Shown in pieces: positions 43,515-51,539 of a stretch of DNA of 53,201 bases (positions are counted from its first letter, which is position 1; every line of letters starts with the position of its first letter). Origin of the DNA: Butyricicoccus sp. (GTDB lineage Bacteria; Bacillota; Clostridia; Oscillospirales; Butyricicoccaceae). The DNA is taken from contig JAHHRO010000010.1 in assembly GCA_020025755.1 (NCBI GenBank), forward strand, positions 1 through 53,201. Direction: 5' to 3'. The notes below the pieces were generated by a model. It saw only the letters and a program-made list of their open reading frames with translations, ran no database searches and was not told the origin of the DNA. The position numbers and the translations under genes were made by a program.

Positions 43515-43529
43515 TCTTTCCAGCAGACA

Positions 43530-43574
43530 GAAAAAGTCTCCCGAAACACAGATCCTGTGAAACGGGAGACTTTT
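43530..43574. terminator. Bidirectional terminator between the membrane proteins and the spore protein
   Basis: AAAAGTCTCCCG and CGGGAGACTTTT form a 12-base stem with T-tracts in both directions. It is about 100 bases past the spore-protein stop; another small hairpin (AATTCAGG-CGTT-CCTGAATT) lies between at about 43589-43608. Confidence 0.8.
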
Positions 43575-43674
43575 CCGCAAGTGAATCGAAATTCAGGCGT
43601 TCCTGAATTCCTGAGAGGCCTACGCGTATGCTCTCATTTGAGAAGCTGATGGGTAAGCCTTAGGACAAATTGGC

Positions 43675-43890
43675 TCAGCCGCGTGCTGCCATGTTCTGCT
43701 CGTACGCTTCGACCATCTTCTTGACCATCTGGCCGCCGATAGAACCTGCCTGACGGGAGGTCAGCTCGCCGTTATAACCATCCTTGAGGTTTACACCGAC
43801 CTCAGCAGCTGCTTCCATCTTGAAACGATCCATTGCAGCGCGTGCTTCCGGTACTGCCATCTGATTAGAATTGTTATTCTTGCTAGCCAT
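43675..43890 (-). CDS. Alpha/beta-type small acid-soluble spore protein
   Basis: The 71-residue protein has both family signatures: ALDRFKMEAAAEVGV-type (here AAMDRFKMEAAAEVGVNLKD) and GELTSRQAGSIGGQMVKKMV, including the germination protease cleavage region around E-x-A-x-E. It coats and protects DNA in dormant spores. I chose the ATG at 43890 behind AAAAGGAG. It is a single-gene unit ended by a terminator. It is good evidence that the organism forms endospores. The promoter would be read by a forespore sigma factor, but I could not fix its boxes. Confidence 0.95.
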   Translation of the reverse strand: MASKNNNSNQMAVPEARAAMDRFKMEAAAEVGVNLKDGYNGELTSRQAGSIGGQMVKKMVEAYEQNMAARG

Positions 43891-44271
43891 AATTTGTGTT
43901 CTCCTTTTCGTTTGTGTTTTTTTGGGGTCGCTGATAGTATTGTGACCCATACAAACCGGAAATATAACGACCAAATTCTTCCGTTTCTTCCATCACACGG
44001 ACAAATATTTACAAAACACTGCTTTCGTTTTCCCGTCCTCTATTTTTCTTTTCATCCTATATGGGCAGTATTTTGAGCCGCATGCTGTTTTTTATCCGCG
44101 CTTCGCCCCATTGCCCTACCCCGTTTTCGCCCAAATCCCCACAAATCCTATATGTATATTTCACACAATAAACGATCTCTCAAACAGTTAAATTGTACAA
44201 AGTGTATAATTCCTGCTTGACAAAGGGAAAATGGAGTGATATGTTTTTATACGAAAGGAGCGGAGAAGCCC
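43891..44271. other. Divergent intergenic region upstream of ridA and the spore protein
   Basis: The 381 bases hold the promoters of both genes and no coding signal. On the plus strand TTGACA (44217-44222) and TATGTT (44240-44245) are 17 bases apart and suit ridA; a TATAAT also occurs at 44205-44210. The frame starting near 44193 overlaps ridA in another phase and is not a gene. Confidence 0.55.
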
Positions 44272-44649
44272 ATGAAGAAAGTAATTCACACAGGATTGGC
44301 TCCTGCTGCCATCGGTCCCTATTCACAGGCGATCGCAGTGGATGGTTTGCTGTTCACATCTGGACAGCTGCCGCTCAATCCGGAAACCGGTGCATTCCCA
44401 GAAGGGATCACCGAACAGACCAGGCAATCTCTGAACAACGTCAAAGCCATCCTCGCAGAAGCCGGTGTCGGCATGGATCATGTGATCAAGACCACCGTCT
44501 TTTTAAGCGACATGGAAAACTTTGCCGCAATGAACGATGTGTATGGCACCTTCTTCCCTGAAGGCGGCTATCCGGCACGTTCTGCCGTTCAGGTTGCCCG
44601 TCTGCCAAAAGATGCCCTCATTGAGGTCGAGGTCATCGCAGCCCTGTAA
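44272..44649 (+). CDS. ridA: RidA family reactive intermediate/imine deaminase
   Basis: The 125-residue protein shows the whole RidA/YjgF pattern: GLAPAAIGPYSQAIAVDGLL, FTSGQLPLNPETGAFPEGIT, TRQSLNNVKAILAEAGVGMD, VIKTTVFLSDMENFAAMNDVY and PARSAVQVARLPKDALIEVE, with the catalytic Arg in the last segment. It hydrolyses 2-aminoacrylate and related imines. It precedes the tryptophanase-type gene, whose reaction releases aminoacrylate, which makes its presence chemically sensible. The start at 44272 has GGAG upstream. Confidence 0.96.
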   Translation: MKKVIHTGLAPAAIGPYSQAIAVDGLLFTSGQLPLNPETGAFPEGITEQTRQSLNNVKAILAEAGVGMDHVIKTTVFLSDMENFAAMNDVYGTFFPEGGYPARSAVQVARLPKDALIEVEVIAAL

Positions 44650-44796
44650 AACCCCAAAAAACCAATAGCTCACCTTAGCAACAAGGTACTGTCCGCCAGT
44701 CGCACCCGCCGAAAATATAGGAACGTCGGCAACCGATGACCGGGGTACCTCCGAAAATGCAGGCGCACTGCGCCAAAATTATGGAGGTAATTTATT
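44650..44796 (+). promoter_or_regulatory. Structured leader before the tryptophanase-type gene
   Basis: AAGGTAC (44683-44689) can pair with ACCTT just upstream or with GTACCT (44745-44750), so two exclusive folds are possible. A hairpin CGTCGG-CAA-CCGATG lies between, and GGCGC-ACT-GCGCC sits close to the ribosome site ATGGAGG. I do not recognise a known riboswitch class. Confidence 0.4.
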
Positions 44797-46422
44797 ATGA
44801 AGTATCCGCTGAATGTTGAAGCTCCGAAGTCCATGACTTATGTTACCCGCAACATCCCAAATGTTACACTGGAACAGCGTGAACGCGCACTCAAAGCAAC
44901 GCATTACAATGAATTTGCGTTCCCTGCTGGCATGCTGACTGTTGATATGCTCTCCGACTCCGGTACAACTGCAATGACAGATCTGCAGTGGGCAACCATG
45001 ATGATGGGCGATGAGGCTTACGGACGCAACAAGGGCTATTATGTATTACTCGATACACTCCGCGATGTATTCGAGCGCGGCGATGACCAGAAGCGTATCA
45101 TCGATCTGGTTCGCACCGGCTGCGAAGATATCGAAAAAATGATGGACGAAATGTACCTCTGTGAGTATGAGGGCGGTCTATTCAATGGCGGCTCTGCACA
45201 GATGGAACGTCCAAATACATTCATCCTGCCTCAAGGACGCGCTGCTGAATCCGTTCTGTTCGAGCTGGTTCGCAAGATCTTGGGTCAGCGTCATCCGGGC
45301 AAGGTATTCACCATTCCGTCGAATGGTCACTTTGACACCACCGAGGGCAACATCAAGCAGATGGGTTCCATCCCACGCAACCTGTACAACAAGGAACTCC
45401 TGTGGGAAGTTCCGGAAGGCGGCAAGTACGAAAAGAACCCATTCAAGGGCAACATGGACACCGAGAAGCTGGAACAGCTCATTCAGGCAGTCGGTCCTGA
45501 GAATGTGCCCCTCGTTTACACCACGATCACCAACAATACCGTTTGTGGTCAGCCGGTCTCTATGGCAAACCTGCGCGCTTCCAGCACGATCGCCCATAAG
45601 TACAATATCCCGTTCATGCTCGACGCTGCACGCTGGGCAGAGAACGCTTATTTCATCAAGGTCAATGAGGACGGCTACGCTGATAAGTCCATCTTCGAGA
45701 TCGCAAAGGAAATGTTCTCCTACTGTGACGGCTTCACCGCTTCCCTCAAGAAGGACGGACACTCCAACATGGGCGGTATCCTCGCATTCCGCGATAAGGG
45801 ATACTTCTGGAAGGCATTCTCTGACTTCAATGAAGACGGCACGGTAAAGACCGATATCGGCCATCTGCTCAAGGTAAAGCAGATTTCCTCTTATGGCAAC
45901 GATTCCTACGGCGGCATGTCCGGTCGTGATATCATGGCTCTGGCAGCTGGTCTGTATGAGTGCGGCCGCTTCGATTACCTCGACGCGCGTGTAAAGCAGT
46001 GCGAATATCTGGCACAGGGCTTCTACAAGGCTGGTGTTCCGGTCGTTCTGCCGGCAGGCGGCCACGGTGTTTACATCGATGTCGATCGCTTCTTTGACGG
46101 CAAGCGCGGCCATGAAACCTTTGCAGGCACCGGTCTGTCCATCGAGCTGATCCGTCGCTACGGTATCCGCGTATCCGAGTTGGGTGACTTCTCCATGGAG
46201 TATGACCTCAAGACACCCGAACAGCAGGCTGAGCTGTGCAACGTTGTTCGTTTCGCAGTCAACCGCAGCCAGCTTTCGCAGGAGCATCTTGATTATGTCA
46301 TCGCAGCTGTTGCAGAGCTGTATAAGGATCGCGAAACCATCCCGAATATGAAGATCACATTCGGTCATAAGCTGCCAATGCGTCATTTCCATGCATTCTT
46401 GGAGCCATATGCAAACGAATGA
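44797..46422 (+). CDS. Tryptophanase-type PLP beta-eliminating lyase with an insertion
   Basis: The 541-residue enzyme has the tryptophanase/tyrosine phenol-lyase core: LTVDMLSDSGTTAMTDLQWA, DEAYGRNKGYYVL (catalytic Tyr), PQGRAAES (phosphate site), GQPVSMANLRA, FMLDAARWAENAYF (PLP-binding Asp), and the Schiff-base Lys in SLKKDGHSNMGG. The C-terminal GIRVSELGDFSM resembles tryptophanase more than tyrosine phenol-lyase. It is about 70-80 residues longer than the usual ~465, mainly from an insertion at about residues 95-145 (ERGDDQKR...QMERPN). It would split tryptophan to indole, ammonia and pyruvate. The exact amino acid is not certain. Confidence 0.88.
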   Translation: MKYPLNVEAPKSMTYVTRNIPNVTLEQRERALKATHYNEFAFPAGMLTVDMLSDSGTTAMTDLQWATMMMGDEAYGRNKGYYVLLDTLRDVFERGDDQKRIIDLVRTGCEDIEKMMDEMYLCEYEGGLFNGGSAQMERPNTFILPQGRAAESVLFELVRKILGQRHPGKVFTIPSNGHFDTTEGNIKQMGSIPRNLYNKELLWEVPEGGKYEKNPFKGNMDTEKLEQLIQAVGPENVPLVYTTITNNTVCGQPVSMANLRASSTIAHKYNIPFMLDAARWAENAYFIKVNEDGYADKSIFEIAKEMFSYCDGFTASLKKDGHSNMGGILAFRDKGYFWKAFSDFNEDGTVKTDIGHLLKVKQISSYGNDSYGGMSGRDIMALAAGLYECGRFDYLDARVKQCEYLAQGFYKAGVPVVLPAGGHGVYIDVDRFFDGKRGHETFAGTGLSIELIRRYGIRVSELGDFSMEYDLKTPEQQAELCNVVRFAVNRSQLSQEHLDYVIAAVAELYKDRETIPNMKITFGHKLPMRHFHAFLEPYANE

Positions 46423-46503
46423 TCCTTGTTCCTCTCCATTACTTATGGAATAACGTGCAATCCCTTTGGCGATCCAAGATCGTTAAAGTAAATTAAGAAA
46501 AAT

Positions 46504-46541
46504 CGCCCACGGACAATTAAAAAGTTCGTGGGCTTTTTCCA
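46504..46541 (+). terminator. Intrinsic terminator after the tryptophanase-type gene
   Basis: GCCCACGGAC, a loop and GTTCGTGGGC followed by TTTTT. Transcription of the transporter downstream therefore depends on read-through or its own promoter. Confidence 0.85.
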
Positions 46542-46677
46542 TTCACCAAGAGAAGCACAAAATAGAGGAACAAAGTCTGAGATCAAAAGAAAGAAAGATG
46601 GATCATTATTCAAGAATAGCGAACTCCCTTTCCGGCAGAACTGTCATCTAGTTTGTGCATAAAAAAGGGGTGTCATT

Positions 46678-48036
46678 ATGGTAAATAATAACGCAAACAC
46701 TGCGGCTGTGCAGCGTGATTCTTGGCAATCAAAATGGGGCTTTATTCTGGCGTGTATCGGCTCGGCGGTCGGTATGGGCAATATCTGGCTTTTCCCCAGC
46801 CGTGTTGCAAAATATGGCGGCGCTTTTCTGTTAGCATATTTCATTTTTGACATCTTGATCGGCTTTTCTGGTGTCATCGGCGAAATGAGCTTTGGACGTG
46901 CAACACGTTCCGGCCCTGTCGGTGCATTTGAAAAAGCCTGTGCCTCCCGCGGCAAAGGAAGCCTCGGCGCAAAGATCGGTTTGCTCCCCATGGTGGGCGC
47001 ACTGGCACTTGCGATCGGCTATTCCGTTGTTGTCGGTTGGATCTTTAAGTATACGTTCGGTTCTTTCACAGGCTCTGCGCTTGCGCATGGCTCTGATATT
47101 GGCGATGTTGGCGGATACGCGGCGGCATTTGAAAGCACAGCGACCGCATTCGGCAACAATGGCTGGCTGATCTTTGCACTCATCATCACCTTTGCCATCA
47201 TGGTACTTGGTGTTGCAGGCGGCATTGAAAAAGCCAACAAAATCATGATCCCACTGTTTTTCCTGATGTTCCTCGGTCTTGCGATCTATGTCGGATTCCA
47301 GCCGGGCGCATCCAATGGCTACAAGTGGATGTTCACCATCGACCCCGAGATCCTCTGCAATCCTATGATGTGGGTCTATGCACTGGGTCAGTCCTTCTTC
47401 TCCCTGTCTCTGGCAGGCAATGGTACCGTCATTTACGGCTCCTATCTGCCGGATAAGGAAGATATCGTCAGCTCTGCATGGCAGGTCGCATTGTTCGATA
47501 CCCTCGCTGCAATGCTTGCAGCACTCGTGATCGTACCTGCAATGGCAGCAGCCGGAACCACACAGTTTGATGGCGGCCCCGGTCTGATGTTCATCTATCT
47601 GCCAAATATGTTTGCAGCAATGCCCGGCGGTCATATCGTTATGATCGTATTCTTCGTTGCAGTTCTGTTTGCAGGCTTGACTTCCCTTGTCAACCTGTTT
47701 GAAGCACCGATCGCGACCTTGCAGGACAATCTGCATTTCAGCCGCGCAAAGGCCGTTGTAACGATCGCCGTCATTGGCGTGGTCGTCTCCCTTTGTATCC
47801 AAGGCATCGTGGCACAGTGGATGGACTTCGTATCCATCTATATCTGCCCACTCGGTGCCGGTCTTGCAGGCATCATGTTTGCATGGGTCTGGGGCAAGGA
47901 CGCTGTCGAAGACGCAGTCTCCCTCGGTCGCACCAAGCGCATCGGCAGCTGGTACTATCCGCTTTATAAATACGGCTTCTGCATCCTGACCCTTGCCGTA
48001 TTTGTACTGGGTATCGTCTGCGGCGGTATCGGCTGA
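46678..48036 (+). CDS. Sodium-dependent amino acid transporter, NSS/SNF family
   Basis: The 452-residue protein has about eleven helices. The unwound first helix reads LACIGSAVGMGNIWLFPSRV, which carries the sodium-site Gly-x-Gly-Asn but has Leu where many NSS members have the gating Arg of NxWRFP. The later segments ALGQSFFSLSLAGNGTVIYG (helix 6 region) and AVLFAGLTSLVNLFEAPIAT (helix 8) are also typical. It would import an amino acid with Na+. The gene follows the lyase, and NSS tryptophan transporters are known, so tryptophan or another aromatic amino acid is the likely cargo. The start follows AAAAGGGG. Confidence 0.92.
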   Translation: MVNNNANTAAVQRDSWQSKWGFILACIGSAVGMGNIWLFPSRVAKYGGAFLLAYFIFDILIGFSGVIGEMSFGRATRSGPVGAFEKACASRGKGSLGAKIGLLPMVGALALAIGYSVVVGWIFKYTFGSFTGSALAHGSDIGDVGGYAAAFESTATAFGNNGWLIFALIITFAIMVLGVAGGIEKANKIMIPLFFLMFLGLAIYVGFQPGASNGYKWMFTIDPEILCNPMMWVYALGQSFFSLSLAGNGTVIYGSYLPDKEDIVSSAWQVALFDTLAAMLAALVIVPAMAAAGTTQFDGGPGLMFIYLPNMFAAMPGGHIVMIVFFVAVLFAGLTSLVNLFEAPIATLQDNLHFSRAKAVVTIAVIGVVVSLCIQGIVAQWMDFVSIYICPLGAGLAGIMFAWVWGKDAVEDAVSLGRTKRIGSWYYPLYKYGFCILTLAVFVLGIVCGGIG

Positions 48037-48080
48037 TCTATCACACAGTCCTTTCACAAAGACACAACATAACATGTCAA

Positions 48081-48118
48081 AAAATCCGGCGAGAAGCAAA
48101 ACTTCTCGCCGGATTTCT
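48081..48118. terminator. Bidirectional terminator after the NSS transporter
   Basis: AAATCCGGCGAGAAG, a CAAAA loop and CTTCTCGCCGGATTT form a near-perfect stem between the convergent transporter and the unknown exported-protein gene. Confidence 0.85.
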
Positions 48119-48129
48119 CTATGCCTATA

Positions 48130-48546
48130 TCAGCTGATCTGCTCCGTCAGACGTTCCAGAGCATCATAATCGAGCTTCCCTGAAACGACGGTATACGAAA
48201 ACGGATCTTTTCTAATCCTATTTTCTGAATTCACGATAAAATTGTTCCAGCCGTCCGCCTCGTTCCCGTCCGTTAAATAGATCGTAACACGCAAGTTAAA
48301 GCCCGAACCCGAAGACACGAACTCCGATCTTTTCAGTTTGACCGCATTAAAATTTTGGAGGATGTGCGCAAGCTGCGCCTTCTCCGTAATATGCGCTGCC
48401 CTGCCTGTATTTCCATTGAATATTACGATTTCTTTCACCTCATCTGGCTGCAAATCCACAAAGTCAATGGGGGCCGCATACCAGACCGCTACCCCTGTTA
48501 AGAAAAGAAGTACAACCATTGCTGCGATCATAAGCTTTCGTTTCAT
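48130..48546 (-). CDS. Membrane-anchored protein of unknown function
   Basis: The ~138-residue protein has one N-terminal helix (RKLMIAAMVVLLFLTGVAVW) and a soluble extracellular part with beta-strand pattern (KEIVIFNGNTGRAAHITEKA, GFNLRVTIYLTDGNEADGWN, KLDYDALERLTEQIS). I do not recognise a family; the layout recalls small exported lipoprotein-like or inhibitor-type domains. I chose the ATG at 48546 with GGGAGGG upstream. It starts 21 bases after the AT-rich gene 48568-49041 and is probably in the same operon. Confidence 0.6.
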   Translation of the reverse strand: MKRKLMIAAMVVLLFLTGVAVWYAAPIDFVDLQPDEVKEIVIFNGNTGRAAHITEKAQLAHILQNFNAVKLKRSEFVSSGSGFNLRVTIYLTDGNEADGWNNFIVNSENRIRKDPFSYTVVSGKLDYDALERLTEQIS

Positions 48547-48567
48547 AAGCGACACCCTCCCTAAGAA

Positions 48568-49041
48568 TCATACATCTGTCAATCTGTCTGTTTGGTGAAT
48601 GTAGTTTAATAGGATTTGTGACTCCATCATTTGTCCATCCTCATCTATATAAACATAATGATTAAAATCCTCATCTATAAGTAATAAATAAGGACTAAAA
48701 ATCTCCCATTCATCATAGTCACTTATTATATCATCATATTTCCCAAATATATAAATTTCCAACAATTCCTTGCTTCCCATCAAGAAACATAAGTAAACAG
48801 TATCATGAATCCAACCGGAATTCGTCTTGATATTCAGTTGTCCAGGTCTGGCAAAATCGAGTTTGGAAATAAAATCCTGAATCTTTTCCGCTTCCACTTC
48901 ATCAACATATCTGTATTTTTCATGAAATCGCTCTATGTCCTGAATAAGACGCTCTTTCAGCTGTTGCATTGCTGCCCTTTTTTGTCTTATCTTTAACTCA
49001 ACTTTTTTCTGTTCCAAAAGTCTTTTGAGATCATCCTCCAT
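48568..49041 (-). CDS. AT-rich gene for a cytoplasmic protein of unknown function
   Basis: The 157-residue protein starts with a charged coiled-coil-like helix (LKRLLEQKKVELKIRQKRAA, MQQLKERLIQDIERFHEKYR) and then an acidic, Tyr/Phe-rich domain (IYIFGKYDDIISDYDEWEIF, PYLLLIDEDFNHYVYIDEDG). The second half resembles the acidic patterns seen in SMI1/immunity-type proteins, but the match is too weak to name. Codons are much more AT-rich than in neighbouring genes, which suggests recent acquisition. The ribosome site is GGAGGGG. It is followed by the exported-protein gene 48130-48546. Confidence 0.6.
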   Translation of the reverse strand: MEDDLKRLLEQKKVELKIRQKRAAMQQLKERLIQDIERFHEKYRYVDEVEAEKIQDFISKLDFARPGQLNIKTNSGWIHDTVYLCFLMGSKELLEIYIFGKYDDIISDYDEWEIFSPYLLLIDEDFNHYVYIDEDGQMMESQILLNYIHQTDRLTDV

Positions 49042-49235
49042 CTATAACCCCTCCAAACCTCAATTTATGACTTGCTTTATTTCATGGCTGCTGAAAATCC
49101 ATCAAGGATTCTTTTTTTTGCCTTGTGGCTGCTCGCTCCCTGCGAACAATCCGTCAATTTGTCTATTTTCAAACAATCTCTAAATGAATTGTAGCATAAA
49201 GCGATAAACAAATCTATGTCTATTCATGAATCAAA

Positions 49236-49274
49236 TAAAAAGACCATGAGACCGAAAAAATCAGTCTCACAGTC
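49236..49274 (-). terminator. Intrinsic terminator of the hcp-hemerythrin operon
   Basis: GACTGTGAGACTG, a loop and CGGTCTCATGGTC (paired with wobbles) are followed by TTTTTA on the minus strand, about 30 bases after the hemerythrin gene. Confidence 0.75.
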
Positions 49275-49300
49275 CTTCCTGTTATGGGCAATACATTTTC

Positions 49301-49801
49301 TTATGCAATCTCGTTTGGCTTCCATTCTTTCAGATATTGTGCATCCAGTCTCTCCATGGTTTCCTTGGACAGTGCACGCTGAGCGAACGGATATACCGCA
49401 TTGTTTTCCTTATAGATATGCCGACGAATCAGATGTACATACCCCATTGCCTGTGCCAAAATTTCCAGCTTATTCTTTGGTGTCTGCTCCTTTTCGTAGG
49501 ATTCCACTGCGTTTTCCAGTTCTCCTACATACATACGCCCCATATCATGCTCGACCAGCATACCATGCCGGATGGCAGGTACTGCTGCCTGACCAATCTC
49601 CTCCAGCATTGCATGAAACAGCAGTTCTTCCTCTTTTTTATGGTGCTGTTCATCTGCATAGGTGCGAATAAACGCGATATCTTCCCGGAATGCATCTGCA
49701 CAAAACTCGTTTTCTTCCATGAGCGCAATGCATCTCTGTTCTAATTTTTCTGAAAAACGAGAGATTTCTTCATGCTCTTTGAGCAGTGCTTCGATCAGCA
49801 T
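49301..49801 (-). CDS. Hemerythrin domain protein
   Basis: The 166-residue all-helical protein has His and Glu ligand pairs for a diiron centre: LLKEHEEISRFSEKLE, TYADEQHHKKEEELLFHAML, GMLVEHDMGRMYVGELENAV and LIRRHIYKENNAVYPFAQRA. The spacing matches the DUF438/YtfE-like hemerythrin-cation-binding group, linked to O2 or NO sensing and to Fe-S repair. It starts 4 bases after hcp and is co-transcribed with it, so a nitrosative-stress role is likely. The start has GAGGTATA upstream. Confidence 0.9.
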   Translation of the reverse strand: MLIEALLKEHEEISRFSEKLEQRCIALMEENEFCADAFREDIAFIRTYADEQHHKKEEELLFHAMLEEIGQAAVPAIRHGMLVEHDMGRMYVGELENAVESYEKEQTPKNKLEILAQAMGYVHLIRRHIYKENNAVYPFAQRALSKETMERLDAQYLKEWKPNEIA

Positions 49802-49805
49802 AGCC

Positions 49806-51428
49806 TTATACCTCCCCGATCAGCAGCTTGAGATCGTCCTCTACCGTTCCGATCCCTGCAATACCAAAGTTCTCCACGAGAACATTTGCAACATTTGGAG
49901 ACAGGAATGCAGGCAGGGTCGGCCCCAGATGAATATTCTTCACACCCAAGTGCAGCAGCGCGAGCAGGACAATGACCGCCTTTTGCTCATACCATGCAAT
50001 GTTATAAACGATAGGCAGATCATTGATGTCATCCAACCCAAACACTTCCTTGAGCTTGAGTGCGATCACCGCCAGCGAATAGGAGTCATTGCACTGTCCC
50101 GCATCGAGCACGCGTGGGATGCCGTTGATATCTCCCAGCTCCAGCTTGTTATACTTATACTTTGCACAGCCTGCGGTCAAGATCACAGTATCCTGAGGCA
50201 GTGCCTTTGCAAAATCCGTGTAGTAGCTGCGGCTGCCTGCACGACCGTCACAGCCTGCCATGACAACGAACTTACGGATCGCGCCGCTCTTGACAGCATC
50301 CACTACCTGATCCGCGAGCGCAAGCACCTGATCGTGTGCAAAGCCACCTATGATCTCGCCGGTCTCCAGCTCGGCAGGCGGCGGACACTGCTTTGCATGC
50401 GCAATGAGTGCGGAAAAGTCCTTGTGACCTGCATCGTCTGCATCAATATGCTTACAGCCTGTAAATCCAACTGCACCAGTGGTATAAATACGATCCTTAT
50501 AGCTATCCTTCGGCGGCACAAGGCAGTTCGTTGTGAGCAGTACAGGGCCGTTAAAGGATTCAAACTCCTCCTTCTGTTTCCACCATGCATTTCCATAATT
50601 GCCCACAAGATGTGGATATTTTTTGAATGCCGGATAATAATGTGCCGGAAGCATTTCCGAATGGGTATAAACATCGACGCCTGTTCCGGCGGTCTGCTCA
50701 AGCAGCATTTCCAAGTCATGCAGATCGTGACCAGATACCAAAATCGCCGGATTCTTTCCTACCCCCAGCTTGACCTTTGTCAGCTGTGGGTTGCCATACG
50801 CACCGGTATTTGCTGCATCCAGTGCCGCCATAACAGTCACGCCGTACTTTCCCGTTTCCATTGTAAGATCAATGAGTTCATTGACTCCCAGACTGTCATC
50901 TCGGGTCTTTGCCAGTGATTGCTGTAAAAAGCAATCTACTTCCGCATGGTAGGTGCCGTACGCATTGATATGGTGATTATATGCCGCCATACCCTTGAGT
51001 CCATAGGTGATCAGCTCACGCAGGCTGCGAATATCGGCATCCTGTGTCTCACACACGCCAACGGTCTTTGCCTTCTCCTGCCAATCGCCCGAGCCATCCC
51101 AAAATGCAGGTGTCTCTGGCAGCTTTACAGCAAACTGGCTTGTATATGCAATGGTCTGCCGCACACGCTGTTCAATCACTGCGTCATCAAAATTTGCATT
51201 TGTGATGGTTACAAAGAGATTTTCTGTAACCAGAGCATTGACCAATGTTGGGATTTCCTCCCCCAAGGCACGCACCTGCACCAGAACCTTACACAGTTCC
51301 CGTGTTACATGTATGAGCAGATCCTGCAAATTTGCAGTCTCCGCTTTCTTTCCGCATACGCCTGCATGGGTACAGCCTGTACAGCCTGCGGTTTCCTGAC
51401 ACTGATAGCAAAACATGTTTGTATTCAT
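49806..51428 (-). CDS. hcp: Hydroxylamine reductase (hybrid cluster protein)
   Basis: The 540-residue protein begins with the cubane-cluster motif MFCYQCQETAGCTGCTHAGV, with Cys spacing C-x2-C...C, and has hybrid-cluster ligands in VSGHDLHDLEMLLEQTAGTG, YTHSEMLPAHYYP, NCLVPP, GAVGFTGCKHI and AGCDGRAGSRSYYTDFAKAL. The C-terminal NIAWYEQKAVIVLLALLHLG is typical. It reduces hydroxylamine or NO and controls S-nitrosylation. I chose the ATG at 51428. A perfect palindrome (51502-51515) lies at about -41.5 of its promoter. Confidence 0.97.
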   Translation of the reverse strand: MNTNMFCYQCQETAGCTGCTHAGVCGKKAETANLQDLLIHVTRELCKVLVQVRALGEEIPTLVNALVTENLFVTITNANFDDAVIEQRVRQTIAYTSQFAVKLPETPAFWDGSGDWQEKAKTVGVCETQDADIRSLRELITYGLKGMAAYNHHINAYGTYHAEVDCFLQQSLAKTRDDSLGVNELIDLTMETGKYGVTVMAALDAANTGAYGNPQLTKVKLGVGKNPAILVSGHDLHDLEMLLEQTAGTGVDVYTHSEMLPAHYYPAFKKYPHLVGNYGNAWWKQKEEFESFNGPVLLTTNCLVPPKDSYKDRIYTTGAVGFTGCKHIDADDAGHKDFSALIAHAKQCPPPAELETGEIIGGFAHDQVLALADQVVDAVKSGAIRKFVVMAGCDGRAGSRSYYTDFAKALPQDTVILTAGCAKYKYNKLELGDINGIPRVLDAGQCNDSYSLAVIALKLKEVFGLDDINDLPIVYNIAWYEQKAVIVLLALLHLGVKNIHLGPTLPAFLSPNVANVLVENFGIAGIGTVEDDLKLLIGEV

Positions 51429-51473
51429 AAGGGTTTTTCCTTTCTCGCACAATCAATTTCTCGAACTGTTCTG

Positions 51474-51515
51474 ATTATACGGAAAGATGGAAAAACAATA
51501 TGTTAGATTTCTAAC
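51474..51515 (-). promoter_or_regulatory. hcp promoter with palindromic activator site
   Basis: TATAAT lies at 51474-51479 on the minus strand with no good -35 box. GTTAGATTTCTAAC (51502-51515) has perfect 6-base arms, centred about 41.5 bases before the predicted start. That is the class II position used by Crp/Fnr-family activators such as HcpR. Confidence 0.55.
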
Positions 51516-51539
51516 CAAACGAAATTTTTCTATTCTTTT

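Noticed and set aside
44193..44561. A TnaC-like leader peptide before ridA/lyase (a frame containing KWSDMF)
   Set aside because: The frame has no good start, no stop before ridA and no terminal Pro, and it overlaps ridA in another phase.
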